64,000 bases of DNA from Mucilaginibacter empetricola. Its GTDB lineage: Bacteria; Bacteroidota; Bacteroidia; Sphingobacteriales; Sphingobacteriaceae. The stretch lies in NCBI RefSeq assembly GCF_024808665.1, contig NZ_JANUBZ010000003.1, positions 124,001-188,000 on the forward strand, read 5' to 3'. The notes beneath the pieces are model-generated. The model saw nothing but the letters and a program-made list of their open reading frames with translations, had not been told where the DNA came from and searched no databases. The translations under genes and the position numbers were made by a program. Positions 9,577-18,941 of the stretch are shown here, in pieces; position 1 is the stretch's first letter; every line of letters begins with the position of its first letter.

Positions 9577-11505
9577 CTAAGCTTCCAGTTCCATAATCTG
9601 TTCGGCCAGGGCCTCCCATTTTAGCTGGACGTGGCCCAGTTCCATTTTCTTAGCATCGTAGCTGCTATTGATCTCTTTCATCTTTTTCAAATCATTGTAC
9701 AGCTTTTCGTCTGCTAATTGAACCTCCAACTGCTTAATGGTTTTTTCCAGATCGGCAATCTGTTCTTCCATTTTAGTTAGATCCTGATTCAGCTTTTTTA
9801 GTTGCTGATGCTTGTTTTCAGATGGCTGTTTTGCCGGGGCAGTTTCTTTTTTCTCTTCCTTTTTAGGTTGAGGGGCAGGAGCAGCCGGTGCGGCTTTTTG
9901 ATCGAGCTTGCGTTTGTTATTCCAAACATCAAATTCGGCATAAGTGCCCGGGTATTGTTTAATTTTATGATCTTCAATAAACCAGATCTTGTTGGCAATA
10001 TTATCAAGGAAATACCTATCGTGCGACACCACGATGAAAGTGCCTTCAAACTGCTGTAAAGCCTGTATTAATATGTTTACTGATGCAATATCCAGGTGGT
10101 TGGTGGGCTCATCCAGTACCAGAAAGTTAGCATCGGCAGTAAGTGCCTTGGCCAATGCCACACGTGATTTTTCGCCTCCGGATAATACCTTGATCTTTTT
10201 AAATACATCATCGCCCGTAAACAGGAATGACCCTAAAATGGTACGAAGCTCAGTTTCTGAATGTTTTGGAGCGAAAGACTGCAATTCCTGCAAAGCAGTG
10301 TGTTCCAGGTGCAATGCTTCCAACTGGTGTTGCGCAAAAAAAGTTTGCGAAACATTGTGACCGGTTTCGGCTTTTCCGGTATAATCTTTATCGGCAGCAG
10401 CTATAATCCGTAGCAAGGTTGATTTACCTTTACCGTTAGCACCAATTAAGGCAATTTTATCACCTTTTTCAATTACAGCTTCTGTATTATCAAGAATATC
10501 AAGAGCAGGATATTTTTTGGTGATATTCTCTAAGGTTACTACGTGCCTGCCCGATTGTTTTGTAAAACGGAAGGCAAAGTTTACAGATGGATTATCATCA
10601 TCAACATCATCAACACGCTCTAGTTTATCCAACGCTTTGATGCGCGACTGGGCCATTTTTGCCTTTGAAGCTTTTGCTCTAAAACGCTCAATTAAACGTT
10701 CTTCCTGTTTTATTTTTGATTGTTGGTTTTTAAACTCACCACGTTGAATTTCTTCGCGCTGTGCTTTTTCCTCTAAATAAAAAGAATAATTACCCGCATA
10801 AACCGTCAATTTGCCTTTGCGCGATTCAACGGTACGGTTAATTACTTTATCTAAAAACCATCTATCGTGCGATACAATGATCACCGCGCCTTCAAAAGCT
10901 TTCAGATAGTCTTCCAGCCATTGTATAGAAGGTAAGTCCAGGTGGTTGGTAGGCTCATCCAGCAGTAAAATATCAGGTGCCTGCAACAGAATTTTAGCCA
11001 GCATCACGCGCATGCGCCATCCACCCGAAAATTCGCTCAGTTTACGGTGACTATCAGCGTCGCTAAAACCTAAACCAGCTAAAATTTCATGTGCCTTGTA
11101 TTCAATATTGTAACCGTCAAGCGCTTCAAATTCGTGCTGCTTGTCGCTTAGCTTATGCAGTAAGTCGTCGGTATAGTCTGTTTCCAGCTTTTTTAGCAGG
11201 ATTTCTATCTCATCGTGCAGCTGGTTCTGGCGCTCAAAAGCTTCCATGGCCACGTGCAAAATATTTTTGTCGGATGAGTAAGAAAGCAAATCCTGGTTAA
11301 GGTAACCAATGGTAAGGTCCTTAGCCATAGATATAGTGCCCGATGTAGGAGCGTAGTCGCCCACTATGATTTTTAAGAGGGTAGTTTTACCGGTACCATT
11401 GGCGCCGATAAGGCCAATTTTTTCTCCCGGTTTTATATGCCAGTTAGCTTCATCATATAAGGCTCTTGCACCAATCTCGAACGTAAGGTTATTAATAGCA
11501 ATCAT
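9577..11505 (-). CDS. ABC-F family ATPase (Uup/EttA-like ribosome factor)
   Basis: A soluble 642-aa protein with two ATP-binding cassettes and no membrane segment. Cassette 1 has Walker A GANGTGKTT (about 34-42), signature LSEFSGGWRMR and Walker B LLLDEPTNHLD. Cassette 2 has GANGKGKST, signature LSGGEKSR and LVLDEPTNHLD. The charged inter-cassette linker (about 240-300) and a C-terminal coiled coil (about 565-640, after an Ala/Pro/Lys-rich spacer) match the Uup-like subgroup of ABC-F proteins. These bind the ribosomal E site or act on stalled ribosomes and branched DNA. Which of the paralogous ABC-F roles it has cannot be decided here; antibiotic-resistance function is not indicated. The ATG at 11505 is the first codon of the cassette. 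Confidence 0.93.
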   Translation of the reverse strand: MIAINNLTFEIGARALYDEANWHIKPGEKIGLIGANGTGKTTLLKIIVGDYAPTSGTISMAKDLTIGYLNQDLLSYSSDKNILHVAMEAFERQNQLHDEIEILLKKLETDYTDDLLHKLSDKQHEFEALDGYNIEYKAHEILAGLGFSDADSHRKLSEFSGGWRMRVMLAKILLQAPDILLLDEPTNHLDLPSIQWLEDYLKAFEGAVIIVSHDRWFLDKVINRTVESRKGKLTVYAGNYSFYLEEKAQREEIQRGEFKNQQSKIKQEERLIERFRAKASKAKMAQSRIKALDKLERVDDVDDDNPSVNFAFRFTKQSGRHVVTLENITKKYPALDILDNTEAVIEKGDKIALIGANGKGKSTLLRIIAAADKDYTGKAETGHNVSQTFFAQHQLEALHLEHTALQELQSFAPKHSETELRTILGSFLFTGDDVFKKIKVLSGGEKSRVALAKALTADANFLVLDEPTNHLDIASVNILIQALQQFEGTFIVVSHDRYFLDNIANKIWFIEDHKIKQYPGTYAEFDVWNNKRKLDQKAAPAAPAPQPKKEEKKETAPAKQPSENKHQQLKKLNQDLTKMEEQIADLEKTIKQLEVQLADEKLYNDLKKMKEINSSYDAKKMELGHVQLKWEALAEQIMELEA

Positions 11506-11523
11506 TTGGCCGCAAAGATACGG

Positions 11524-11544
11524 TTTTAAGGCGAAGCCTTAAAA
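11524..11544 (-). terminator. Short perfect hairpin between GDSL and ABC-F genes
   Basis: TTTTAAGGC-GAA-GCCTTAAAA forms a 9-bp stem with a three-base loop between the stop of the GDSL gene (11629) and the start of the ABC-F gene (11505). It could end the GDSL transcript, but the U-tract is only four bases, so it could equally be a leader hairpin of the ABC-F mRNA. Bases 11546-11625 hold imperfect repeats of the type ATTAGAGAT / ATCTCTAAT. Confidence 0.4.
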
Positions 11545-11628
11545 TGGAGATTAGAGATAAGTTGATTAGAGATCAGTTTTTTACATCTAAGCGAGAAACT
11601 AATCTCTAACCTCTAATCACCAATCTCC

Positions 11629-12378
11629 TTAACCAATAATTTCCATCCACGTTTTAGCCATCAGTGCCTGTCCGGCTATGCTGGGGTGAACACCATCAAG
11701 ACTCCAATAGTTTGCTGGGGCCAATTCAAGAGCTTTATCAAATACCGATTGATAGGGTACAAATGCGGCTTTATATTCAGTGGCAATATCGCGTGCGGCT
11801 TTTCTGAAAAGATCAAAGGTAGGATACCATTTGTCATCGACCGCTTTTACGCCTTTTGTAGCAAAGGGCTCGCAAATAATCAGTTTTATGTTTGGTAAAG
11901 CCTGTTTGGTGCGGTCAATCAGTTTATGGTAGTCGGTAATATAGGTATCAATAGTGCCGGTGTAACCATTGGTGAGTGTGTGCCAAAAATCATTTACGCC
12001 AATGTGTATACTTAATACATTTGGTTTCAAAGCCAGGCAGTCGATGTCCCAACGCGCGGCCAGCTGATATACCTTATTGCCGCTGATGCCTTTGTTATAA
12101 ATCTGAAGGTTCTTATCCGGATTTTCCAATAACAAATGACCCGCCGCGTGCAGCACATAACCAGCACCCAGGGCACTCGTATTATTTGGTACTGTTTTGG
12201 ACTGATCCCGTCCCCAATCGGTAATTGAATCGCCCTGAAAAAGAATGACATCATCTTTATCCAGGTTTACTTTCTTAATGTTTTCGGTAATCAGCGCAGC
12301 CGAAACAATTTCGGGTAGTGCCAGCGCTGCAATAGTACCTACAGCAGTATTTTTAATAAAATTACGACGGGTATTCAT
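11629..12378 (-). CDS. SGNH/GDSL-type esterase with Tat signal
   Basis: A 249-aa exported hydrolase. The N-terminus MNTRRNFIKNTAVGTIAALALP is a twin-arginine signal (RRNFIK). The SGNH blocks are visible: FQGDSITDWG with nucleophile Ser51, a conserved Gly and the GVNDFWH block supplying the oxyanion Asn. DGVHPS (Asp228/His231) completes the triad. This layout is typical of acyl or carbohydrate esterases (rhamnogalacturonan acetylesterase type); the substrate cannot be told. It stands alone between the ABC-F gene and the divergent pyrD. Confidence 0.88.
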   Translation of the reverse strand: MNTRRNFIKNTAVGTIAALALPEIVSAALITENIKKVNLDKDDVILFQGDSITDWGRDQSKTVPNNTSALGAGYVLHAAGHLLLENPDKNLQIYNKGISGNKVYQLAARWDIDCLALKPNVLSIHIGVNDFWHTLTNGYTGTIDTYITDYHKLIDRTKQALPNIKLIICEPFATKGVKAVDDKWYPTFDLFRKAARDIATEYKAAFVPYQSVFDKALELAPANYWSLDGVHPSIAGQALMAKTWMEIIG

Positions 12379-12405
12379 TTAGTATTTGGTTTAATTTGGT
12401 TCGTA

Positions 12406-12548
12406 GTTGATGGTTCATAGATCATGGTGAGATGAAGCTATGACATTAAAGCTAATATAGATATTCTTTTAAATCCCCAAATTAGTTTGCCAATTTGTTA
12501 CAATGGATTTTACCTCATACCATGAACCATGATCTATGAACCATCAAC
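12406..12548. repeat. 23-bp perfect inverted repeat in the pyrD upstream region
   Basis: GTTGATGGTTCATAGATCATGGT (12406-12428) recurs as its exact reverse complement at 12526-12548, 97 bp away, between the divergent GDSL and pyrD genes. The arms read like a dispersed intergenic repeat ('atggttcatagatcatgg' units) rather than an operator. Folded as RNA it would give a 23-bp stem with a large loop in the leader of pyrD. Confidence 0.8.
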
Positions 12549-12588
12549 CGGCTACTAATTATGCAGCAAAAAAAGTAACTTCGCAGCT

Positions 12589-13641
12589 ATGTATTCTTTA
12601 ATAAAACCCATATTATTTCAGTTCGATCCGGAACGCGTACATTATTTTGTGACTGCTAATTTGAAGCGTTTTAACCGTTTTCCGGGAGGAGCAGCGTTGA
12701 GCCGGGGCATATGGGATATTAAGCATCCACAGCTTGAAAAAGAGGTTTTTGGTTTGACGTTTAAAAACCCTGTAGGTCTCGCTGCTGGTTTCGACAAAAA
12801 TGGAGAGATGATGGGCGAGATGGCTAATTTAGGCTTTGGCTTTATTGAAGTGGGTACCGTAACCCCTTTGCCGCAGCTTGGTAACCCGCAGCCCCGTATG
12901 TTCAGGTTGCCTGCCGACGGGGGCTTAATAAACCGCATGGGCTTTAACAATTTAGGTGTCGATGTAGTGGCAGAGCGCTTGGCGACATTTCGTAAAAACG
13001 CAAAGGGCGCGCAAAAGAAATTGATTATCGGGGGCAACATCGGCAAAAATAAAGTTACACCTAACGAAGATGCGACAAGCGATTATATTAAATGCTTTGA
13101 CAGGTTGTTTGATGTGGTCGATTATTTTGTGGTAAATGTGAGCTCGCCCAATACGCCCGGTTTAAGGGCTTTGCAAGAAAAAGAACCTTTAATGGAGTTG
13201 CTTAACACCCTGCAACAGCGTAATTTGAAAAATGGAATAAGCAGGCCAATTTTATTGAAGATAGCGCCGGATTTGACCAATGAGCAGTTAAATGATATTG
13301 TGGAAATTGTACAGGGAACAGGGATAGCTGGTATAATTGCTACCAATACCACCATTAGCAGAGAAGACTTAGTATCAAAAGACAGCCTTAAAAATGAAAT
13401 TGGTGGATTGAGTGGGAAACCTTTAACACAACGCTCAACGGAAGTAATTAAATATCTTTCAGAAAAATCAAATGGAGCATTCCCGATTATTGGAGTAGGA
13501 GGGATACATTCGGCGGAGGATGCAATTGAAAAGCTAAATGCGGGCGCCTCATTGATTCAGCTTTATACTGGTTTTATTTATGAAGGACCGGGATTGATCA
13601 AAAGAATCAATAAGAAGATATTGGCGGAAAAGGGGAACTAG
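12589..13641 (+). CDS. pyrD: Dihydroorotate dehydrogenase, quinone-dependent (class 2)
   Basis: This 350-aa enzyme oxidises dihydroorotate to orotate in pyrimidine synthesis and passes electrons through FMN to the quinone pool. The class-2 hallmark is the N-terminal amphipathic extension ([20 protein letters not shown]) that docks on the membrane, followed by a TIM barrel. Visible motifs are [14 protein letters not shown] (FMN site) and [11 protein letters not shown], in which class-2 enzymes use Ser as the catalytic base. Also seen are IATNTT and the C-terminal [11 protein letters not shown] phosphate-binding loop with [13 protein letters not shown]. Length is normal for the family. The gene is monocistronic; a repeat-rich segment follows it. 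Confidence 0.96.
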   Translation: MYSLIKPILFQFDPERVHYFVTANLKRFNRFPGGAALSRGIWDIKHPQLEKEVFGLTFKNPVGLAAGFDKNGEMMGEMANLGFGFIEVGTVTPLPQLGNPQPRMFRLPADGGLINRMGFNNLGVDVVAERLATFRKNAKGAQKKLIIGGNIGKNKVTPNEDATSDYIKCFDRLFDVVDYFVVNVSSPNTPGLRALQEKEPLMELLNTLQQRNLKNGISRPILLKIAPDLTNEQLNDIVEIVQGTGIAGIIATNTTISREDLVSKDSLKNEIGGLSGKPLTQRSTEVIKYLSEKSNGAFPIIGVGGIHSAEDAIEKLNAGASLIQLYTGFIYEGPGLIKRINKKILAEKGN

Positions 13642-13667
13642 GATTTTTTTGATTTTAGGATAGGACC

Positions 13668-13787
13668 GGACTAAGATTTATAGGATTATCCGGATTTTAG
13701 GATGCATGGCTTATTGATATCTTGGAATCTTAAAAATCCTATAAATTCTGGTTCAGACATATTAATCCTATAAATCCTAGTTCAGAC
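13668..13787. repeat. Cluster of 24-bp dispersed repeats after pyrD
   Basis: AATCCTATAAATTCTGGTTCAGAC (13735-13758) and AATCCTATAAATCCTAGTTCAGAC (13764-13787) are direct repeats 29 bp apart. GGACTAAGATTTATAGGATT (13668-13687) is the same unit in reverse. The three form a potential stem and resemble small dispersed intergenic repeats common in this bacterial family (recalled, not searched). Confidence 0.75.
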
Positions 13788-13794
13788 AAATAAA

Positions 13795-13824
13795 AAATCC
13801 CGCAGGAATCATCCAACGGGATTT
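13795..13824 (-). terminator. Terminator of the 58-aa basic protein gene
   Basis: AAATCCCG pairs with CGGGATTT around a 14-base loop. On the minus strand it is followed by a T-rich tract and lies about 40 bp past the stop at 13866. Confidence 0.7.
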
Positions 13825-13865
13825 ATATATCATTAAAAGCGAATTTAATTTCCTTTATCAGGGAA

Positions 13866-14042
13866 TTATTTTGCTGCAACTGCTTTAGCTAAAGCTGCAT
13901 TGTTTTTTGCTATCTGGCTGTCTTTCTTTTCAGCAGAACGGCTTCCTGGCTCAAGGTTGGTAGCCAGCTTCAAAAATTGTACTTCCAACCTGGAAGTAGT
14001 TTTGTTTTTCCTATCTTTTCTTTTTAAACGAGTAACGCCCAT
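13866..14042 (-). CDS. Small basic protein of 58 aa, function unknown
   Basis: ATG at 14042 opens a frame of 58 codons ending TAA at 13866. The product (MGVTRLKRKDRKNKTTSRL..., ending AALAKAVAAK) is strongly basic in its first 15 residues and Ala/Lys-rich and probably helical afterwards. There is no signal peptide or membrane segment. The gene sits between tRNA-Cys and a terminator on the same strand, so it may share a transcript with the tRNA. Amino-acid composition (many Lys, Arg, Asn, Ser, no low-complexity frame noise) and the well-placed terminator argue for a real gene. The basic N-terminus suggests RNA or ribosome contact, but that is only inference. Confidence 0.72.
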   Translation of the reverse strand: MGVTRLKRKDRKNKTTSRLEVQFLKLATNLEPGSRSAEKKDSQIAKNNAALAKAVAAK

Positions 14043-14072
14043 GGTGTTATTATTTTAATGTTTTTAATCTTG

Positions 14073-14143
14073 AGGTCGGGAGCGGATTCGAACCGCTGTA
14101 AAAGGTTTTGCAGACCTCTGCCTAGCCACTCGGCCACCCGACC
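14073..14143 (-). tRNA. tRNA-Cys (GCA)
   Basis: The 71-nt cloverleaf has acceptor stem GGTCGGG/CCCGACC (7 of 7 pairs) and discriminator U as expected for tRNA-Cys. It has a three-pair D stem, anticodon loop CTGCAAA (anticodon GCA) and T arm AGCGG-TTCGAAT-CCGCT. CCA is not encoded. Confidence 0.97.
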
Positions 14144-14189
14144 CTTTTTCAAGGCTGCAAAAATAGTAAATATTTATTGCCCGACAATA

Positions 14190-14939
14190 TTATTTGTACG
14201 ATTTTCTATTTATTTCTGAACAAAATAATGCCGTAGCTATGCCAACATTCAATGATTCGGCTTTCCCGGTACGCGGAATAGTTATTGCTTTATTGATTAA
14301 CTGCTCAACGCCAGGCCTTAAACCGTTACCCTCGTTACCCATAACAATCAGGCCTTCCGCTCCAAAATCGGTGGTATAAATGTTATCGCCGTTTAGCATC
14401 GCACCAAAAATGGGCAGGCCTATTTGTGGCAAAATGGTTGTTAAATTGGTATAATGAACATTTATGCGCGAAAGCGAACCCATGCTAGCTTGCACTACCT
14501 TAGGGTTGTAAACATCTACCGTATCATCCGAACAAATGATATGACCGATGCCAAACCAATCGGCGGTACGGATAATGGTGCCCATATTGCCCGGATCCTG
14601 GATCCCATCCAACACTAAAGAAAACTTTTGTTTAAGCTGAACGTTAGTTAACGCGGGCCAGGCAGGTATTTTAACAACGGCAATTATATCCTGAGGGGTT
14701 TTTAAACTGCTGACTTTTTCAATATCTGTAACAGAAATTTCACTTAAGTTTATTTTTCGGGATAATTTCAGCATTTTTGGGTCGAATGATGCTGTATGGT
14801 AAACAGCCTCCATTTGGTAGGGCGAATTGATAAATTCAATAACTGATTTATAGCCCTCAACCAAAAAAAGGCCATTTTCTGTACGCTCCTTTTTATGTTG
14901 TAAGGACTTTAATAAACTGATTTGAGATTTTGAAAGCAT
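14190..14939 (-). CDS. TrmH/SpoU family RNA 2'-O-methyltransferase
   Basis: A 249-aa SPOUT-class methyltransferase. It has the N-terminal substrate-binding region starting MLSKSQISLLKSLQHKKERTENG. The knotted SpoU domain shows motif 1 (LDGIQDPGNMGTIIRTADWFG), motif 2 (VMGNEGNGL) and motif 3 (IPRTGKAESLNVGIATALF). Members methylate ribose 2'-OH groups in tRNA or 23S rRNA using S-adenosylmethionine; the target nucleotide is not predictable. The start at 14939 is the usual one for this subfamily, yet it overlaps the start of the divergent tamL-like gene by 10 bp. Confidence 0.9.
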   Translation of the reverse strand: MLSKSQISLLKSLQHKKERTENGLFLVEGYKSVIEFINSPYQMEAVYHTASFDPKMLKLSRKINLSEISVTDIEKVSSLKTPQDIIAVVKIPAWPALTNVQLKQKFSLVLDGIQDPGNMGTIIRTADWFGIGHIICSDDTVDVYNPKVVQASMGSLSRINVHYTNLTTILPQIGLPIFGAMLNGDNIYTTDFGAEGLIVMGNEGNGLRPGVEQLINKAITIPRTGKAESLNVGIATALFCSEINRKSYK

Positions 14940-17305
14940 ATATTAAACCTAATGTTTACCGCCTTGCAATATTAAGTATTCTTCTGCTCATTATAATTTC
15001 GGGTTGCAGTTTAACACGTCGGCTTGCACCAAATCAGGCGCTTGTCCGCAAAATTACCATAAAGGGTGTTGATAAAGAATTTTCAGATGCCGCTGTAACT
15101 TATGTTGATAAGGGGCAGCAACCTAATAATGTGATCAATCTTCAGTTTTATTATTTATTCAGTAAAAACGGTAAACGGGATATCGGTGAGCCGCCCGCTA
15201 TATTGGATAGCGGCCTTGTTGAGTTTTCGCGGATACAAATTGAACAGTTTTTGCAGAATAAGGGCTATCTGAAAGCTAAGGTGGCCGATTCCATCGCCAT
15301 AAAAAAGAAAAAAGCGGAGCTCATATTTACAGCTACCGAAGGGCCGATGTTCAGGATACGTAAGATAGAAGATACTATTTACGATAAAAAAGTAAAAAAC
15401 CTCTATATGGTTAACCGCCCCAGGTTTTCGCATGTGCAGCCCGGGGGGCGTTTTGATACAGATAGTTTGGCTTATGACCGTGACGAGTTTTATATGATTA
15501 TGAAGCGTAACGGTTATTACGATTTTTATCGTCAGTATATCAACTTCACTTACGACTCTACTTTTATGAGCAGTGTGGTTGATTTAAAGATGACGATTGA
15601 TAATCCGATTGATAAACCTGCTCATCCTGTTTATACAATAAATAATACACTTATAACTATTTCCAATAGCGCAGGCCGTACAGTGGGTAAGGCCGATACT
15701 ATACAGGTGGATTCTCAGTTCAGGTTTGTTGATTATTCGCATAAGTTTAAACCCAAACCAGTTATTACATACATTTTTCAGCGTAAAGGTCAATTATATG
15801 ACATTGATAAACAAACGCTTACAACTTCAAGGTTGTCGGAATTAAATGTGTTTAGAAATGTGCCCAATCCAATTTATACCAAGCTTCCTGATAGTACCAA
15901 CAGGTTAAATTCCAAAATAGATATTGTGCCGTTAAAGCGGATGTCTGACCGCGTAGAAGGCGAGTTTCTTTTTAATTCGGGCCAGTATGGCTATAACCTG
16001 GGAAATACTTTTACTGATCGTAATGTGTTAAACAGTGCCGCAATTTTGCAGATAAAAGCTAACTGGAGCGTTTTGTTTGATAACGCCAGTAATAAAACAG
16101 ACCCCGGTGCCATAGAAAACCAGGATCTCCGGTTAGGGGCCAGTTTGATTTACCCGCTTATTATTTCGCCTTTTGACTTTGCCCTGCCGGGGAAATACGG
16201 CGTGCCGCACACCACATTTTCAAGTAATTACCAGTTGTTTTATGAAAAAGGCCTGGTGCAGCGAACCAGTATAATAAATTCAATAACCTATGATTTTGCC
16301 GAAACGGCCCGTAAACTACATACCATAACGCCTATCGATATTGAATTTTCGCGGGGAGTTATTGACCCGGCTGCTGAGGAAGAATTACTGTCAAAAAATT
16401 TGTACGCCTATAGTTATTTGATTGGTCGTACCATTTTTACATCCGGCAGCCAATACACCTATCAGTATAATGCTATCGAGCTTAACTCTTTTTCAAATTT
16501 CATATATTTTCGAGGCAACCTGGATGTAGGTGGTAATACACTGGCACTACTAAGCAAGATTTTTAATACACCGCGTGACACATCTGGCGCGCGAACGCTG
16601 GCGGGTCGGGCTTTTGCGCAGTATGCAAAAACTGAGTTTGATTTTCGCGTTTATCACAGTTTTGGGGGCGAACGGCAGCTAATATTCAGGATAAACCCTG
16701 GTATTGGTATACCATATGGCAATAGCAATACAACTAATTGGATATTTGAAAAAGAATTTTATACCGGTGGCGCTAATGATATGCGTGGCTGGCTGCCACG
16801 TACACTGGGGCCGGGTCAGTTTAACAGGGCCACCTTTTATGGAGTTGGTCCCGGTGCCGATTCGGTACGTACCCGGTTAAAATACCTTGATCAGTTTGGC
16901 GAGGTTAAACTGGTTTCGAATTTGGAATACCGGTATAAATTGGCTGATAATTTCTTTGGATCTAAATTAAAAGGTGCATTTTTTATTGATGCAGGTAATA
17001 TATGGCGTTTAAACAAACAACCCAACGACCCTAATGTTGAATTCAGGTTCGATAACATTTTACAATCATCGGCAATGGATATAGGAACAGGCTTAAGGTT
17101 TGACCTTGGTTTTTTTGTTTTCCGTTTGGATGCTGCGCTTAAATTTAAAGATCCGCAATTTAACGGTTCAGAACAATGGGTGCTTATTGATCATTTTAGC
17201 GAGTTATTCCACTCTGGTGCGTTTAAAGCTAATTACGAGGCAACCAATAGTGGCGACACTTACAATTTTTTACAGCTCAACTTTGGTATCGGAATGCCAT
17301 TTTAA
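14930..17305 (+). CDS. Second TamL/BamA-superfamily outer-membrane lipoprotein
   Basis: A 791-aa paralogue of the tamL product. It has a lipoprotein signal ending IIISGC (Cys26), POTRA-like repeats (about 40-400) and a C-terminal barrel. The barrel carries the loop-6 DMRGW motif in FYTGGANDMRGWLPRTLGPG and ends FGIGMPF. It probably assembles outer-membrane or surface proteins. No tamB-like gene is next to it, unlike the first copy. The only start that keeps the signal peptide is TTG at 14930, inside the first codons of the divergent methyltransferase gene. No ATG occurs until far inside the mature protein. If TTG is right, its promoter and ribosome-binding site lie within that neighbour's coding sequence. 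Confidence 0.85.
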   Translation: MKAYIKPNVYRLAILSILLLIIISGCSLTRRLAPNQALVRKITIKGVDKEFSDAAVTYVDKGQQPNNVINLQFYYLFSKNGKRDIGEPPAILDSGLVEFSRIQIEQFLQNKGYLKAKVADSIAIKKKKAELIFTATEGPMFRIRKIEDTIYDKKVKNLYMVNRPRFSHVQPGGRFDTDSLAYDRDEFYMIMKRNGYYDFYRQYINFTYDSTFMSSVVDLKMTIDNPIDKPAHPVYTINNTLITISNSAGRTVGKADTIQVDSQFRFVDYSHKFKPKPVITYIFQRKGQLYDIDKQTLTTSRLSELNVFRNVPNPIYTKLPDSTNRLNSKIDIVPLKRMSDRVEGEFLFNSGQYGYNLGNTFTDRNVLNSAAILQIKANWSVLFDNASNKTDPGAIENQDLRLGASLIYPLIISPFDFALPGKYGVPHTTFSSNYQLFYEKGLVQRTSIINSITYDFAETARKLHTITPIDIEFSRGVIDPAAEEELLSKNLYAYSYLIGRTIFTSGSQYTYQYNAIELNSFSNFIYFRGNLDVGGNTLALLSKIFNTPRDTSGARTLAGRAFAQYAKTEFDFRVYHSFGGERQLIFRINPGIGIPYGNSNTTNWIFEKEFYTGGANDMRGWLPRTLGPGQFNRATFYGVGPGADSVRTRLKYLDQFGEVKLVSNLEYRYKLADNFFGSKLKGAFFIDAGNIWRLNKQPNDPNVEFRFDNILQSSAMDIGTGLRFDLGFFVFRLDAALKFKDPQFNGSEQWVLIDHFSELFHSGAFKANYEATNSGDTYNFLQLNFGIGMPF

Positions 17306-17462
17306 AACGCTTGTGCTATATTTATCCAATTAAGAAAATGTTAAATATGATTGTAACAGTCCAGGCAGCGCAGCAGGTTGAAAAAGCGATGAACTAATTT
17401 TATTAAAAAAACGTTAAAAACAATCTTGCCGGATTAAATTTATCACATAACCCCTATTATAA

Positions 17463-18647
17463 ATGAAATTATCCCCCATAAAGCAATTAGTGTACAGCAC
17501 TATACTGATTTTTTTAATAGGGTGCATGATTGAGGCCTGCACAAAAAAAACTATCCCGCCTAATACAACCTATACTAAAGGATCCGGTAGCGATAGTACC
17601 AGCAGCAGTATCGATAGTTTGCCGTCATTTTATAGCCCTGCTGGTGTTGCAGTTGATGCGGTGGGCAATGTTTATGTTGCTGATTATGGTAACGACATGA
17701 TCCGTAAGATTACGCCTCAGGGAGTGGTAAGCACACTTGCGGGCAGTGGGATACAAGGTAGTGTAAATGGCACAGGTGAGAATGCATCTTTTAACCGGCC
17801 AAGCGGCGTGGCGGTTGATGCAAACGGTAATGTTTATGTTGCCGATGCAGGCAATAGCTTAATAAGAGAAGTTAGCCCTGTGGGCGTGGTAACTACTGTT
17901 GCCGGCGGCGATACAACAGGTGCTGTAAATGGCCCGGGAGTCAGCGCTACTTTTAACTATCCAACGGGGATTGCGTTGGATGCTTCCGGTAACTTGTATG
18001 TTGCCGATGCCGGTAATAATTTGATACGATTAATATCAAAAGCAGGCGTAGTAAGTACTTTCGCTGGCAGCATTACGGATACCACCTCAAATTTTAATAA
18101 TCCTACTGGTGTTACGGTAGATGCAGCAGGTAACGTGTACGTTGCGGGTTACATCAATAACAATATATTACAGATCAACCAGGCAGGGGTTATAAATGTT
18201 TTTGCGGGTACCGGCTCACCGGGTGCATTAAATGGCCCTGCGGCTTCTGCAACGTTTTATTACCCCAGTGGCGTAGCTATTGATGCTTCGGGCAATTTAT
18301 ATATAGCCGATGAGGTTAATAACCTTATCCGTAAAATTACAACAAACGGTACGGTTAGTACGCTTGCGGGTAATGGCCAGGCCGGGGCTGCGGATAGCAC
18401 GGGCACGGCTGCGTCCTTTAACGGGCCTGCCGGATTAGCCGTAGATGCAAGTGGCAATGTTTATGTTGCTGATGCCAATAATAACCTTATCCGTAAAATA
18501 ACCCCGGGCGGCGCTGTAAGCACTTTGGCCGGCAGCGGACTGGAAGGCTATCAAAACGGCAAAGCAACAGCATTACGACGTAACAAAGCCATTAAGATTA
18601 CGGCAAAAAGACTTAACATATTTAACGCACACAAAACAGGTTCCTGA
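17463..18647 (+). CDS. NHL-repeat surface lipoprotein
   Basis: A 394-aa lipoprotein (signal ending GCMIEAC, likely Cys26) with about six NHL repeats of 50-57 residues from about residue 55. Each has the pattern FxxPxGVAVDAxGNVYVADxxNxxIRKI, followed by VSTLAGSG. Such repeats build a beta-propeller that is usually a cell-surface binding module. The last repeat breaks off at GLEGYQNGKATALRRNK and the final 25 residues (AIKITAKRLNIF...) no longer fit the propeller. That suggests a frameshift or recombination that shortened the gene. Function beyond binding cannot be assigned. Confidence 0.85.
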   Translation: MKLSPIKQLVYSTILIFLIGCMIEACTKKTIPPNTTYTKGSGSDSTSSSIDSLPSFYSPAGVAVDAVGNVYVADYGNDMIRKITPQGVVSTLAGSGIQGSVNGTGENASFNRPSGVAVDANGNVYVADAGNSLIREVSPVGVVTTVAGGDTTGAVNGPGVSATFNYPTGIALDASGNLYVADAGNNLIRLISKAGVVSTFAGSITDTTSNFNNPTGVTVDAAGNVYVAGYINNNILQINQAGVINVFAGTGSPGALNGPAASATFYYPSGVAIDASGNLYIADEVNNLIRKITTNGTVSTLAGNGQAGAADSTGTAASFNGPAGLAVDASGNVYVADANNNLIRKITPGGAVSTLAGSGLEGYQNGKATALRRNKAIKITAKRLNIFNAHKTGS

Positions 18648-18722
18648 ATTAAGAAACGCTGATAAAGTTGTGGTAAACACAAGTTAACTGCCTGCAAGAA
18701 AATTAGAATTAATCAATCACTC

Positions 18723-18941
18723 TTATAAAACTGCGTTATCCTTCTTTTTTTTAAGGATGTAAATCCTTACTGAACAAATAACTACAGAAATCAATAATGT
18801 CGTTTCAATAATCAGGTGAATTAGCGGGATTGTTTCAGTCCGGCTAGACAACCAAATACCTATATCAGGTAATATTGAGCCAAATAACGGGAAGCAAAGA
18901 AACATTCTGAATATTATTAATTTTTCCATAATTGATAACAT
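18723..18941 (-). CDS. Possible small membrane protein
   Basis: An open frame of 72 codons (or 68 from the internal MEKLIIFRMF) in an AT-rich gap. The product has two hydrophobic segments (about 8-28 and 40-62) and ends in a positively charged KKKKDNAVL tail. No family is recognised. It may be real because the frame has a protein-like composition and no gene overlaps it, but there is no clear ribosome-binding site. Confidence 0.42.
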   Translation of the reverse strand: MLSIMEKLIIFRMFLCFPLFGSILPDIGIWLSSRTETIPLIHLIIETTLLISVVICSVRIYILKKKKDNAVL

